A stretch of 64,000 nucleotides of DNA from Vermamoeba vermiformis (Eukaryota > Tubulinea > Echinamoebida), in contig JBEWZL010000064.1 of the NCBI GenBank assembly GCA_045837725.1, forward strand, positions 186,001 to 250,000, read 5' to 3'. The notes under the pieces were generated by a model. It did not search any database and was not told the DNA's origin. It was given only the letters and a program-made list of their open reading frames with translations. Shown piece after piece: positions 24,636 through 37,794 of the stretch. Made by a program: the position numbers and the translations under genes. Position 1 is the stretch's first letter. Each line of letters begins with the position of its first letter.

Positions 24636-27600
24636 ATGAAGCGTTTAATTTTGTCGAACGTTAACTCGCAAGAAGTGCGCAAGAAGTCTGATGCTGTTAT
24701 AGTGCCTCAAGAATATATTAGCAAGTTCGACGAATTTTTTGCTAAATACAAGCAATACAGTTTCATTCCTCTATTGAACGAAGCGATCAGAGCGAAGGAT
24801 CTGTCTCCGCAATGCATTACATTAAAGAAAATACGTACGTTGATTCACCCTTTGATCATTAATAATATCGGCAACAGTTAAGGCTAAAGAGTTGGTCGAC
24901 GGAATGGCAGAACTGGAGCTGCTTCAAGTGTCAGTGGATGTGACGCACTGGATCACAGAAGTCTTGTTCGATGTTGACTCTCGCAACATACACCGCGACT
25001 TGTTGGCGATCATCGGCCGATTTATGGAGTGCACTGCCATTAAAGAGCAGGTGTACAAGACATTCACAACCACCGCCCTCGAATGTCTCAAAGACCGTGA
25101 CGATCAATTCTTGCTGCGACTCTACGGCCTCACAGCACTGCTCGCGTATCAACCAATTTGGGTGTTCTTTAAGGACAACACACTGACTGTCATGCAGTAC
25201 ATGACCAAACATCTCACTGCCTTGACAGACATCATGCAGCGCGGCGAGATTGTCAACTACAACGACATTGTGAACAAGGCTGAAGTGCTCTTGAACACGT
25301 ACCTCAGTTTTGCCACCAAATTCTCTGTCGCTGATGAGTTGCGACAAGAACTCGTGCAGCTCGCTCAACAACACAACAAGACAGTCTTTGAACTGTTGAC
25401 TGGCACCACTTTGACTGCTCTGCCCAAACACGAAGAGGCACCGTATTGCGTCATCGCCCACAAAGTGTTGAACTACTTGGCTGCTATTATGCGCTCGCCA
25501 ATCTGCAGCACTGACTGCAATTATTCCGCTGGTCTGCTGGTGTCACTCTTCTTGCGCAACATCACTACTGGCTCCACGGATGACAAGGAACAAATTCGCA
25601 CTCAAATCGTGCACGCTATTCTCTACAACTACGCCAATCCCAGCACGGTTGCTAACACTACTTCAGTGCTGCAGTTCTTCGTGTCTAATGACTGCTGGAT
25701 CTACGGCAAAGAGTTTTCTTCGTTCACCAATGTTGGTCAGTTGGCGGTGTTGAAGGGTACTCTGCTCGCACTCGACGGCGACTTTGATATTTTGTTCGCG
25801 CCAACCAAGGCACTCAAGAAAAGGTACGAAGTGCTTAATACAGTGACGGGGTATCTAATGGGTTATTTTTAGCGAAGTGTCGAGCGCTGAAGAAGCCATT
25901 TTGTTGTTGGATGGTCTGTTCATGATGACATGTAACTTCTGCGAGACCAGTTCAGAGCGCTACAATCGATTCATTGCCTTCCAATCACTCGATAGCTGTC
26001 TCGATCAAACAAAGCGATTCGTGCAACAAGGTGGCAAGGTGTCACCACTGCATGTCAAGGCCATGATCAATGTTGTGCTCGATCTTATTTGGAAGAACTG
26101 GGAAGATCCATTTGAGAGCATTGTGTCGCAAATCAGAAACATTTTCATCTCGTTGTTGGAGGTCTATGACGGCTGTGTGGCTGCATTTGGTTCTATGGAC
26201 GAACAGCTCGGCACCGATTTCATTCCAAATTTGACGAAACAATTGTTGTATCTCGACTGGCACTGCAAGGTACGGTGATTCTTTCAGTCTAGAACTACCA
26301 CTGACTGAGGCTCTCAGGGCAAATATCCCATCTTGTTGATTCTATTGTCGCGCATTGGCTCTGAAGCCGTGCTCACTCTTCGCCGCGACTTTGTAGCCCA
26401 TTTGCTGCTGGCGATGAGCAACAACACCGTCAGCAAACAAGCAGCGGGTGTGTTGGAGACATTCTTGAAACAGATTCACGATGCCGCCACTGCTGAGCTC
26501 AAGAATGGCCAGCGATTCAAGACCATGGAAGAGGTCGATGCGCATTGCCGCAGTTATTGGATGGCACCCCTTGTAGACTCACTCTTCGAGCCCCTCACTT
26601 ACGGAGGCACGGCCACTTACACCATGCCCGTGGTGCTCAAAGAACAGCCTGAGAGCTTGCCCTTCATTCTCGATGCTATCTGCTTGGCTGGATCAACGGG
26701 CACTGAGTCAGGTCCCGTCACACTCAGTCTCGCGCAGTACCGTGCAATAGTTGGTGTGCTCAAGGTCGCACGTCGCATGGAGCTGTTTGAGCCACAACAA
26801 TTGACTTCGATGAAAGGCATGAAGAGCACCATATCGATGACGGATTTGATCGAGTCTGCACTCATTCACCAAGACCGCGACATTCGCTTGGATGTCTTGG
26901 AGCTGTTGTGCGTCACTAAGCGCAAGTCAGAACAGATCAGCGAGTTCGAGTTGAAGTCGCTGCTGACATTCATCACTTACAACTTGCTCGACTCCTCCTC
27001 GCCCTTCAGACGCAAAGTGTTCCTGTTGGTCGAGAAGATGTTGGTCAGATTGCGCGACTCGGCACAAAAGATGTATCAAACTGCCGTCAAGCAGAAGCAA
27101 GGTGGCACTGTACCACCTGAAGTAGCCATGTCCGTGCATTACACCAACTGGATATCGACCTTGTTGAACTTCAATTTGTATCCTGGCTCGTGCTATCCCC
27201 GCCTCACAGCTTGCTTGGAGCTGATTCAGTTCTTGACGGGCACATTCCCCGCTGACAACTTGCACGCCGTGACATTCATCAAGAACAGCAACATTCCCTT
27301 GCAGATCTATACGCCCGACAATACGGCACACATGCTCCACGCTGTGCGCGATCACTACGATGACGACAGAAGAATGTCCGATGATATTTTGAAACGATTC
27401 CCCAAGCCCTTGCCTGGCTTCACGGCCGAGAGCTTGAAGACCCTGATCAAGAGTGCACTCGATTGGGTGAGCAGTCCGCGCATGCACGAGTGCGATACTG
27501 CGTGCATCACGATCAACACGGTGGTCAGCAAGTTCATTAGAGCTGGCTGGAAGATTCGCTTGCAGTCGGATGGCGAGGTGTTGATTGAAGAGCAGGACGC

Positions 27601-30600
27601 GCAGTCTGATCGCAGCTTGGCAGTGCTGGACTTCTTGAACGATTTGATCGCTCTCGTCGACAAGCACGTGGCTGTGGCTAAAGAGAGCATTGCCAAGGCC
27701 TCAGCAGTGTCGCCCATGCACGGTCCATTGATGGCCATTCGCTTCATTCTGAGCGAGGTCGATTTCTCGGACAAAGAAGTGAAGGCCAATGGTGAGAAGT
27801 GGCGCGCATTCCTCGCTGACTTCATTCAACGCCTGTACACTGTGCGCGATGTAGCATTCACTGTCGGTCACCCCGTCAGATACCGCTTGGATGTGGTCAA
27901 TGAAGATGACGAGAGCATGCGCCTGAATGCTCAGCTCGAGAGTGGCGATGACAATGAAGGCGAGGAAGAGGACGGTGAGTTGGACTTTGTCGAGTTCTCG
28001 CACGGTGAAGGTCAGGCCATTGTCGTCTGTGCGTGGTTGTGCTTGAAAGAAGTCAGCTTGGGTCTCGCTACAGTTGTCAAGAAGACACCTCTCGCTGATT
28101 CACGCACCATGCTCGTGTCTGAGGAGCAGATCCACTCCATCGGCAATCTCATGCTCGACTCCTTGTTGCAGATCCGCCACAAGGGTGCCATTGAGAAGTT
28201 GAGCGTGGGCTTGCAAGCAGTGAGCGAGATTTTGTTCACGTGCAGAAACCCGCAAGTCAATGCCCTGCCCATTGCTTGGCTCAACGATCTCGTCACGCGT
28301 GTGCTGTACAATTCCAAGAAACTGCTCTCACAACGCCGCAGTGCTGGTTTGCCTTACGCCTTCTTGTAAGTGATATTTGACTGGACGTTGATATTCTAAT
28401 AGCACATTAGATCCATCTTGCGAGCTGAAGTGCTGTGCAAGAAGCGCGGTGAGGCCCAAGGCGTGGTGGTGAGTTCAGATCTGCTGCACGACACATTCAG
28501 AACACTGCTCGATGTCACCAACAACAAGATGCCGCACTTGCAAGCACTCGTTGACAAGGGCGAGTTCTTCCATCAAGTGCACGCCCTCAACATCATTCGC
28601 AGCGTGTTGCGTGACAGTCAAGTGACCTTCGAGTCTGGTCCGCTCGTCGAGGCCACACTCGTCACCGTGCTCAATCTCTACGGCTCTGTGCGTTGGCCCG
28701 TGCAAAATGCTGCCACTTGTACCTTTGCAACCATTTTAGGTCGATTTGTGGCTTGGCGTCAAGCACGTCGTTCAGAAGAGGCCTCAGTGGTCAAGAGTTC
28801 AGTGAATGGCATGACACCCGCTGAATTCTTCTCGCGATTCCCGCGCATGCACAAGTTGTTGAAAGAGAAGATTGACAGTATCTTGAGTGGTGGTGCCAAT
28901 CAGCCCAATCTTGGCACCAAGGCCTCGCGTCAGACCAGTCTGTACGCCATTCTCGTCTTGTTGAGTCGTCTGCTGCCCTCACGCATGGAGAGTCCCAAAG
29001 ATCAGCACGTCGAGCAGGTCTTCTTGCCAGTCGTGCGCCAGTGCTGCACGAGCAGTGACATGATGGTGCGCACAATGGCTGCACGAGCACTTGTCCCGTT
29101 AGTGTCTTCACGCGACTTCCACGGCTTCATCACCGAGCAGCTGATTGATGCCATTCCCAACCAAGATTCTACTGCGCCGCTCAATTACAACACACTGCAC
29201 GGCATTCTGTTGCAGATTCAGATTCTCTTGCGCGGTCACGAGCCCTTGATGTTCTTCGCTGAGGCCAAAACAGCTCTCCACGAAGACATATTGCCGCGCC
29301 TGTTGACCAAGTTGTGGCTCATTTCAGACCCGCGCAGTGCTCCAGCAGTGGGCTCGGTGCTGCTAGATATTATTGCAGAGTTTGTGCTCGGTGTCAATCA
29401 GCCACACAAACAGCAGTACTTGCAACAGACACGCGAGAAGTGCGCTGCCTTCAAACAACTCAGCGAGCAAGGCATTGAACTCGCCAAACTCGTCTTGGCA
29501 CGCCCTGCCACGGGACTCTCAGTGCAGAACTTGATTCTCAACTACAATGCTCGTCGATTGGCGGCCACTATTCTGATCCACGACGCATTTGAATTGAAAT
29601 CCGGCCACGCTACTGACCTCGTGCTCAAGCTGATGGTTGATCCTGCCTATGAAGTGCGCTTGTTGACAGTCAACTACGTGAATGAACATCTGCGCAAGTG
29701 GAAAACTGGTGCCAAGAGCTCACTGCTCATTGACGTCAATCCTATTCAAGCCCTCGTATTGTCTCGCTTGGGCATGGTAGCCAATGCTAAAGTTGAGGAT
29801 CACAACGAGACTATTGTACAGCTCTTGAAGATTATGAGCGATGTTGATTTGGATCTGCCCGAACAACTCTTCTCGTCATTCTTTGAAGAGAACACAGCGG
29901 CCTCTGATGATTTGTGGAGCAAGTTGTGGACTTTCTACAACTCTAAGAGCTCACTGGTCAAAGAGGAGGGCTTCAGGGCCATGGGCTTCTATCTCAAACA
30001 GCTCTGCCAACACTTGCACACGAGCGGTCGTCAGCCCATCAAGACCAAGCTCGCTCTTGCTTTCTCACAGTGGATTGAACTCACCAACAAGCACAGTGAT
30101 GTCGATCAGCCGCTTGAAATGCGCACAATTGTTGCGGACTCGCTCATCTCCGCTGGCCTCAGTCACAAGACTCTCGCGCAAGTGTAAGCACTCTATATAT
30201 TGTGCTGTCGTTGCACGAATTAACCATCGACAGACCTGCGGGTGTGCGTGATGTCTTGGAGAAGGCTACAGTCGAGGCGTGGATGGTAGTTGTTAAATTG
30301 TTGCAAGACGATGACGATGACTTGCGCGATGTAAGTACTTGATCAGTGTCACTTGTCACGTGCTAATGAGTTCGACAGAGCGTCGCTAAATTCGCAGCTT
30401 CATTGGCCTATGAAGGCAGCAAGTTGCCCGTGCACAACAGTGTCATCGTGTCGCGCGCTATTCAACTCGCCTTTGACTATTTGACCCAACACTTCGCCTC
30501 CTCAGAGCACTACTTTGAGTATTTGATCAAGCTCGTGGTGCAATCTGAAGACATTGCTACGTCCATGAACCGTGATCACGTGGAGGACGATGTCTTGTTC

Positions 30601-31173
30601 GAGACCGAAGAGGACAACATCTTCAACGAGAACGTCTCGCTCATTCAATTCGCTACTTACCACCTCAATGAGATTTTCACCAAGCACTCTGACGGCGCTG
30701 TACTTGCCAAGCGCAAGGCTCAATTGGCTGAGCTGTTGCCCACAGCAGTGTCGTATCTCAACACTGCCATTCAGTGGATGAAACAAGCGCAGGTAAGTGT
30801 GACACTAGTGTGTTTGTTAGAATGTTTTCTTATTGTCCCTTAGGTCCACCACGACAAGCAAGTGATGTGGCTCTTGTTCGACGAGTTCAAGTTCTTGTGC
30901 TTCTATCGCGTGTTTATGACCGCACTCATCGTATTCAGAGCTCATCAAGGAGCACTCGCACAACTCCCTGCATATGAGGCCTTCAAGGCAAGTCTTGCTG
31001 AGTTCAATGCTTTGCGACACATTCACCCCGTGTTAAGCTACGTGATTGACAACTTGACTGGACTCATGGACCCTGCAGCACGTGTCACACGCAGTCACGA
31101 TCCGTACATCTCGCTCTACTTCTCGACTGGTCTCAATTTGTACAGCACGCAGTGGCAATTGACCAAACACTAA
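24636..31173 (+). CDS. THADA: THADA/TRM732-like protein (DUF2428), tRNA 2'-O-methylation partner
   Basis: The largest gene here, about 2,000 codons of HEAT-like helices. The diagnostic block is in the middle: LLQIRHKGAIEKLSVGLQAV, then LSQRRSAGLPYAFLSILRAE, QVHALNIIRSVLRDSQV and VRWPVQNAATCTFATILGRF. This is the DUF2428 signature of human THADA and yeast Trm732, which work with the FTSJ1/Trm7 methyltransferase to modify tRNA position 32. Introns placed include 24835-24877, one near 25825-25872, one near 26273-26317 and one near 28368-28412; later ones fall at 30186-30232, 30331-30379 and 30793-30843. It ends at TAA 31171-31173. Long ORFs on the opposite strand are codon-bias shadows. Confidence 0.9.
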
Positions 31174-31239
31174 ATCTTGTACAAATCACCTGAATAAAGG
31201 TTACTTTCAATCTTCGTGAGATATTATTAACAATTCTCT

Positions 31240-34200
31240 TTATTTTGAGAGGATGAGCGGGCCTGCACTGGGCTGATTGTACTGCATTCTCAACATGTCA
31301 AAACACGCTTCACGGCCTTGTGGCCTGTTCAAATTGAATACGAGTGGAATTAAGTGCTTTGATTTGTGTTTGAACAGCGCTGTGGCCAATCGTCGGGCAG
31401 GCACAAAGCGTGGCAAAAATCCTTTGATATTAGTGGCGAGTTCTAGCAGTGTCAGAGGGAATGGCTCGAACGGTGATTTGTTTTTGAGCCTCTCCAGCAC
31501 TTCAGTCACCATTTCAAACAGTGACTTTAACGACACTGCGGCTTCTTTCTCTGCGAGTGTGAACTTGACACGCGATGACTGCGCAATGGTGTTGAGCAGT
31601 CCAGTGTGCAGCAGAGTGCAGGTGAGAATGAGTGCGAGACATTGGCCTTCAATCACTGTTTTGATCTTCGGCAACCACTGCTCGAGCTCTTCAATCAAAC
31701 AGCTCAAATTGGCGACATTCGTGCTGCCTAAGATGAAGCCAGCTAACTCCGCTGTGACAATCACTTGATTAGCGCTGATTGATAGGACTGGTTGAATGAC
31801 TTACCAGCTCTGATGGCAGTGGGGTGCTGAGCAATGTATTTGTCGAGCGTGAAGTACTCGCGCAGCACGAGGTGAGTGAAGACACTGGGTCCGAGACTGT
31901 TGCAGAGACACGTGATCGTGCTCACTGGCAGCACTTGCACGGGCAATGTAACGGCGTCAATGACCTTTCTGAACACAGTGGCAATCAACTCGACTTTGGG
32001 TGTGTGTGTGAACTCGCGCTCGGGGTCCACTCCTTCAGCTGAGGCGTGTCATGAATTGGCCTTATAAGAACGAATGGACTTACCAATTACACGCTGGAAT
32101 TCAGGTCTGGCTGAGGCATTATCAAACACTTTGTCAACTGATGCTAATTGGTGCCCAATCAACATGCGCGCTGCTGCTTTGATCTGCGGAACAATATGAC
32201 ACGTGTCAGTGTTGCCAGGGTGACATTCAAAGCCACGTACCGATTCGGGAATATACGCACTAGCATTCGTGCCCTCTTCATTGGTGTTGTAGACAATGTC
32301 CAAGGACGCAGTGAAGAGTGACAGGGCCATGTCGCAGTCAGCTTGTGTCGTGTAGTATGCAGCGTTCAAGAATATTTGCAGGGCACTCGGTGAGCAGAAC
32401 GGACACTGCACAAACAACATCTCCAGTCCGTTCATTGCGTGCTCGTCGGGCAATATCTGACCCTCGCCCTTCGTTGAGGCTGTCATCATGGCCGTGAGCA
32501 TTTGTTTGAGCAGATAGGGCAGTATGCGCAGTAGTGTCCAAGCAGAGACTTTAGAACTGATGCGCTCTTGCGTGGGTTGTATCCACACGTCACGCAGCAC
32601 TGAGCTCGCGACATTCATTGAATTGTCGAGCACAATCGAGGTGAAGTTGTTGATGTAGTCAAAGTACCACCGCTCAAAGTCGTAGCTTTCAGTGCGGTTG
32701 ATCATTGGCAAGATGTGCAGCACGGCTGTTTGATTGTACGAATTGGATTTGACTTGATAGAACTCGAGCAGCATGACCAACAATGCATAGAACGAGCCAA
32801 AGTACGTGTAGGCCTCTGTGCGAGTGATGAGTGAGTTGTACTAGTGGCACGAATCATACCTTCTGAGCACTCGGCACCAAATTGATTGCAGTAATACGCC
32901 AAGTGAGAGAGCAGGCCTGGCAGTGCTGAATGGAAGTAAAATGCGCACAACAAGAGCTCAGAACACAACGCGTCGCAAAGACACGTCAACAGCGCGAGAG
33001 GACTTTGGCTGCTGGGGTTGAATATCTGTGCGTGTCAGTTGAAGTCAAATCACATTCAATAATTAGCCTTACCTTGAGTGTGAAGTCAACCACTTGCTCT
33101 TGGATGAAGAACTGAGTGCGCAGTGAATTGACAATGAGTGCCGCAGAGTTCGAGAGCACTTCATTGTTGTCGGGCTGCGCTTGGATTGTCTCCCACAACA
33201 AGTCCATTTCCTGCGAGAGTTAGACGCGTGTCAGTATCAAAGGTGTCGAAGGTGTCAAAGGTGTTAAAAGTGTCGCACTTACTTCAGGTGTCGTGAGCAC
33301 GTGTTGCTTGACAAGTGACTCAAAGTCGGTGCAACTACCTCGTGCGAGAGTTGAGATCTGTTTGTTGACTTCACTCCACACTACTTCATTGCTCTTCGAA
33401 GGCGAGGCTGGATTCGTGCTCGCGACTGATTGCACCGTGCTGATCACTTGCTGCAACTTGTCTGCTCGTGCCACTCCCCTGGCAACACACGCAGCGAACA
33501 ATTCTCCGAGCAATTGTGCGTCCAGGACTGAATCGCGGACACTGCATTAAAAAAATAAGTAAACTATCATATTACTCGTTTTAATAGTCTTACTTATCGA
33601 CGAGGTCCAGTGTTGGGATCTTTGCGCATGTACAGCGAAGTAAAGCGTGAGGTTTGAATCAGCGCTAGTTCAACATCGTCGCAGTCACGCAAGTGTTCGG
33701 GCAGTGAATTCCATCGCGGCAACAAACTTTCTGGCTCTTTTTTCGACCAATACTGCAACATCCTCGGCAGCTAAATGTGACACGTGTCAAACATAATCTT
33801 ATCTCTCATTGGTCAAATACTCACGCGTGCCAACAAGAAGCATCGTGCGCGATACCATTGCAGAGATTGGGGCAAACATTGACTCTCCAGTCTGAGTGCT
33901 GCGGCGATCAGTTCACTGCAGAACACAAATGCGCTCATGTGTCGCACTTGTCTGAAGCTTTCAAATCGCGCAATGGACTGGTCGAGCGACAAATAACGAT
34001 GGCCCAGGACCTGAAAGCGAGTGTTAGGACTAGTGATAGGATTGGTTCAAGTAGTCGCTTGCCTCTTCATGCACGAGTAAGGCCAGTGACGTCCACGGAT
34101 ACACATCTTCAGTGTACAGGGCCTGTTTGAGCAGGTGAATGCCGTACAAACTGTCTTCGAGGGGATTTTGCATCTTGAGCAGCAAATTGTTGGGCGACAT

Positions 34201-35114
34201 GATGCACTCTGATGCATCCCAGAGTGGCTTGAACAACACTTTGATGGCCATCAGCTTGCTCGATATAACGCTGTTGTACAGTGTCACGAGATTGCTTCGT
34301 AATTCGGGTAAAAATCCTGCAGGGGATTGCGTTACAGCGAGTACATTCTAACGGCAGTGGTTTGTACTAGCGTACCTGGATTTTGTTCTTTTTCAATCAA
34401 GAGCAGACACAGCAGTCGCGGCTTGGAACAGAGACTGATCACGTGCTCGAGACACGTGGACAAGTTGTTAGTGATCAGTTTGGTCTGCGTCAGCGTGATT
34501 TGACTGGTGAAAAGAATTGAGATTAATAAGGTCATATGTACAAAGGGTTTGTCTTCTTACCCCTTATGCAGCTCTTCAACGCCCGAGTATAATATTGTTT
34601 TAATACACACCATTAATAGTTCACCAATCAAGCGAAAAATTTCTTCGCCCTTTGTGTCCACAGATCCAACCTTCTTTACGACGTACAGCGAGGCCAAAAT
34701 TGCCTTGATAACTTCAAAATAATAGGGCAGTTTCTCACTGATACAAATTGAATGTGGGGACAGTGAGTCGTACAGGGCTGTTAATTGAGAAATAATTTTC
34801 GACAACAATGCTGGCAGATCTTTAATTAATCCTCGGATAATGCTCGACTTAAGCTGGTTAATTAGCTAGAATAATATGGCATTAGTAAATACTCTTAAAT
34901 ACGATAACCAGACACCAAAAATAATACAATAGCAATTTTATTTTTTGTAATTTTTTAACTATTTTTTCTGACAATACAATTGACGTACCAATATGCTAGG
35001 GTGACTACCATTGCTCAAACAATTAACTAAAATATTTTCTACTTCGGGAGTAAATTCGGCGGGATCCAGATCAACTTTGCGCGCTAACCAAGCTTGTGCA
35101 ACGGAACTCGTCAT
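31240..35114 (-). CDS. Large alpha-helical protein of unknown family
   Basis: The start (35114) reads MTSSVAQAWLARKVDLDPAEF. About 14 introns break roughly 1,050 codons. The product is almost all helix, Leu-rich, with no catalytic motif I can see. Readable pieces include LPYYFEVIKAILASLYVVKK, LYGIHLLKQALYTEDVYPW, WTLLRILPYLLKQMLTAMM and LIEELEQWLPKIKTVIEG. Length and the opening AW.. plus PSILV.QLK pattern loosely recall the Mediator tail subunit MED24/MED5, but I cannot confirm it; an importin-type or other ARM/HEAT protein is also possible. Introns 32184-32240 and 33771-33824 contain the perfect 12-bp palindrome, and intron 33211-33282 a short tandem repeat. The 3' end converges on THADA with 66 bp between stops. 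Confidence 0.6.
32207..32218. repeat. Perfect palindrome TGACACGTGTCA, intron of helical protein
   Basis: Inside intron 32184-32240, near its 3' splice site. Confidence 0.9.
33211..33282 (-). repeat. Intron made largely of a 9-nt tandem repeat
   Basis: On the minus strand the intron runs from GTAAGTGCG through several diverged GACACCTTT/GACACCTTC units and GACACGCGTC, to TCTCGCAG. The unit shares GACAC with half of the palindrome TGACACGTGTCA. Confidence 0.6.
33778..33789. repeat. Perfect palindrome TGACACGTGTCA, intron of helical protein
   Basis: Inside intron 33771-33824, next to the acceptor (minus strand ..TGTCACATTTAG). Confidence 0.9.
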
Positions 35115-35228
35115 GCTATTAATATTATATATACATACTATATTACAAATATATGTTGCTCGAACTATAAAACAAAAAATAAAATGAAAATATTTATTGT
35201 TCAGAAAACACTTGGCTAGGGCCTCAAG

Positions 35229-37100
35229 CTACAAGGGATATTCCTCCGTGTGGTTATTATAGTATAATGTGCAATTTGTCCACTTTAAGTCGTGCCTCAC
35301 ATGAATAACGTCGACCTGCTCGTCGGTCACGCTAGTTACCGCACCCAAATCGTGATCTGCAGCCGAGAAGTGAATCAGCGCTGTTTGCGTGGCCCCAATA
35401 GCTATGCCATAATCCTTTGTCTGTTTGATGTGCTGTTTCAAAGTATCAGACTCACTGGCCGCGATGTTGAGCACGAGCTTGATGTTAAGTGCATGACACG
35501 ATACTACAATACTATTGAGGCGTAATGAATTGCTATCTATTAAGATGAGTTAACAAGATTCAAACGAACAAAATGATCTACCTTGCAATAATAATGGACC
35601 ATCAGCCTCGCAAACTATCTGACACCTGTCACCGAGCCACCTCATGCATAATGTACATCAACTCCGCGAGATAAACAAATTCTAAGGGCACCCTACGCGC
35701 TGAGTTATTCACTGGATGTCGCGCACCTCTTTCCCTGCCCGTAGACGAGCCCTTGACATCTCGTTTGCGTTGAAGTGTTTCAGACACAACTTGAGCATAT
35801 CATACACGGCCACGGATGAGTGGTGGACAGGAAGGGCCTCAGCGGGTGCATCACGCATGTTCATCGTGCTGATAGCGGACAATAAGAGGGCTCTAATGAG
35901 GGGCGAGCTTATTCCACGATACTCACTATACCCTATTGATAGTTCAGTCAAGAGCCCTTCTCCTATCAACAGCGGCGGAATTTGTTCGATGAATTGACTG
36001 GGTAGTATCGTGGAGCTCAATGCACTGCTAAGATAAGTTACTACCTTTGAGTCCGCAAGCACAGTATGAAGTGCCTGCTGCACTGGCACGTACTCCGCGC
36101 GCACGTCTGCTGGCAACATCGTACTCGCGTAATTGATCCAACGGTCGTAGGTGTCAATACGCGGGTTGGACTGTTGAATTTTCTTGCCACAGAAACACAC
36201 CAAGCCAGCATGGCCGTCAGTTCGTTGCTGAATGTCTCTGGCAATACGCTCGTCCCAGTTCTCGAGCCCCTGGGCTTCGGCAAATTCTTCAAACAAGTCC
36301 ACTACTTGTTGTTCGGAGAAGTTCGGGCATTCGTATTTCGCTGAAAAGTGGAATGGAAATGGCGAGGAATGGGTCAATTTGAGCAAGTGAAATGTTCCAA
36401 CAGCGATCAATCCGCGCAAATATCTTTGTCGAAAACCGCGCGCTGCGAGCAACATGCTAAAAAATTGTTGGCGCAGAGAGGGCGAGGCCTGATTGAGGAC
36501 ATCAAAGTCATCGACTATCAACACCAGCTTTGCGTCCGGGTGAAAATTGTCTTCTAGCCAACACAAAAATTCAAACATGCTCGTGACACTGCGCTGAGTG
36601 CTTACAATGCCGTTTTGTCGCAGTAATTCGTCGTAAAACTCTTGCCAGAACTGATTGCTGTTGTCGTGCGTCACTACCACGCTGTAAGGACGTAATTATT
36701 AGCACTGCAGTCGTGCATTAGACATCAAAAGACGTAACCGCCGCAGTGTTATGTACAAGCAAGTGCAGCCCAATGAAATCAATTCTTCGCGCAACGCAAG
36801 CACGCGCGTTGTTTTGCCACAGCCACGAGGTCCATACATTGCTATATATCGTTGCAGGTACAGGGCTCTCCAATTGTTGAACCACATCCGGCAGAGAGTG
36901 CCGAACATCGACGTAGTACGCCTCTGCTCGTAGCATCGGATGCACCGCACCATTGCTCGCGAATATTTTCCTTCCATTCTCAGGTGCTTGTTGCGCGGAG
37001 TTACTTGGATCTGGCAGAGAATTGTCGCTGCAAGGCAAATAATGAGTATAAGTTGTAGACAGTCCGCCACGTACCTAATTTCTAAGTGAATATCATCCAT
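35229..37100 (-). pseudogene. Decayed P-loop NTPase + PD-(D/E)XK-like nuclease gene (Crinkler/CR-effector type)
   Basis: Exon 37075-37100 splices to 37027 and gives RAEAYYVDVRHSLPDVVQQL. The frame then breaks within 36835-36895 before AMYGPRGCGKTTRVLALRE (Walker A). After an intron that keeps frame come LVLIVDDFDVLNQ (Walker B) and RTDGHAGLVCFCGKKIQQ, typical of this NTPase group. The frame stops at 35709. Beyond it, in other frames, VPLEFVYLAELMYIMHEVAR and later SIVVSCHALNIKLVLNIAAS, DTLKQHIKQTKDYGIA and IHFSAADHDLGAV resemble the restriction-endonuclease-like domain usually fused to it. The expected catalytic Asp and Glu appear as Ser and Asn. A 45-nt intron with its own in-frame TAA lies in this part. 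The frame breaks point to a decayed copy; related intact genes act as effectors or selfish elements. Confidence 0.7.
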
Positions 37101-37408
37101 GATAAGACGTAATACTGCCTTAGATATTGGTGTAACGAGCTGTGGTGTTATTCGAAGAGTATTTGCAGACTGGACAAAAACACCTCGAAATAACTGAATA
37201 ACTTCTCGTAAACTGCCTGTTTCTGTTCATCATATGCACCTGTATTCTATCCTTTAGGATCAATTGTTTTAGTTTTGTAGCGATGGAGATCTACTCGTGT
37301 ACTAAGTCAGGCCGTAAGCTGTAACAGAAACCAATACATATTAATATGAATATATTTACTATATGTTCGCGGCTATGTACATGTGATGTCAGCTATTGGG
37401 ATTGAGAT
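37101..37408. other. Intergenic region upstream of the NTPase relic
   Basis: 308 bp between the NTPase start and the COX19 stop. No ORF, RNA gene, terminal inverted repeat or target duplication is evident by eye. Confidence 0.4.
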
Positions 37409-37794
37409 CTATTTCTGCGGTGCATTTTTTAGTGGTTTTGTCATCTTGTCTTCCGTGCCATCAAATCCCAACATTGATAATTCTTCAGGAGCCATTAATC
37501 CGCTGTAAGAAAAGGTATTAATAACGAAATTGGAGCGCCAGTATAATTTTCAATAATATTTCAATTTTCGAAAAATTAAGTGGCGCCGCCAGGACGTACT
37601 TATTCATGCGACACTGCAAGTATCCTTTCGAATACGAACGGCAATATCGTGATACAAAATCGTTTTCTTTCAAGCATTGCATGTATTGACGCATCAGAGC
37701 ACCGCACTCGCTGTCGTGATCCAACGGAAAGCTGCCTTTCTCTGGCGGCTTAGGAGTAGCACTCTTACCCCTGGACAAGTTCATGATAAGAGTT
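37409..37794 (-). CDS. COX19: COX19-like twin CX9C protein of the mitochondrial intermembrane space
   Basis: The first exon reads MNLSRGKSATPKPPEKGSFP followed by LDHDSEC, then CLKENDFVSRYC and CRMNN. This is the COX19 pattern (PPxKGSFPLDH, twin CX9C coiled-coil-helix fold). An intron beginning GTACGT joins it in frame to GLMAPEELSMLGFDG and a Lys-rich tail, stop TAG at 37409-37411. It has about 95 aa, normal for the family, and serves copper delivery for cytochrome c oxidase assembly. Starts of COX19 and the divergent FCF2 gene are only 101 bp apart. Confidence 0.93.

Noticed and set aside
26927-27667. 246-codon and neighbouring minus-strand ORFs inside THADA
   Set aside because: They lie opposite the conserved HEAT-repeat exons and read as codon-bias shadows, with no motif.
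35709-37100. First reading of the NTPase gene as ORC4
   Set aside because: The P-loop, HAGLVCFCGK box and nuclease-like tail do not fit ORC4, whose winged-helix end is absent.
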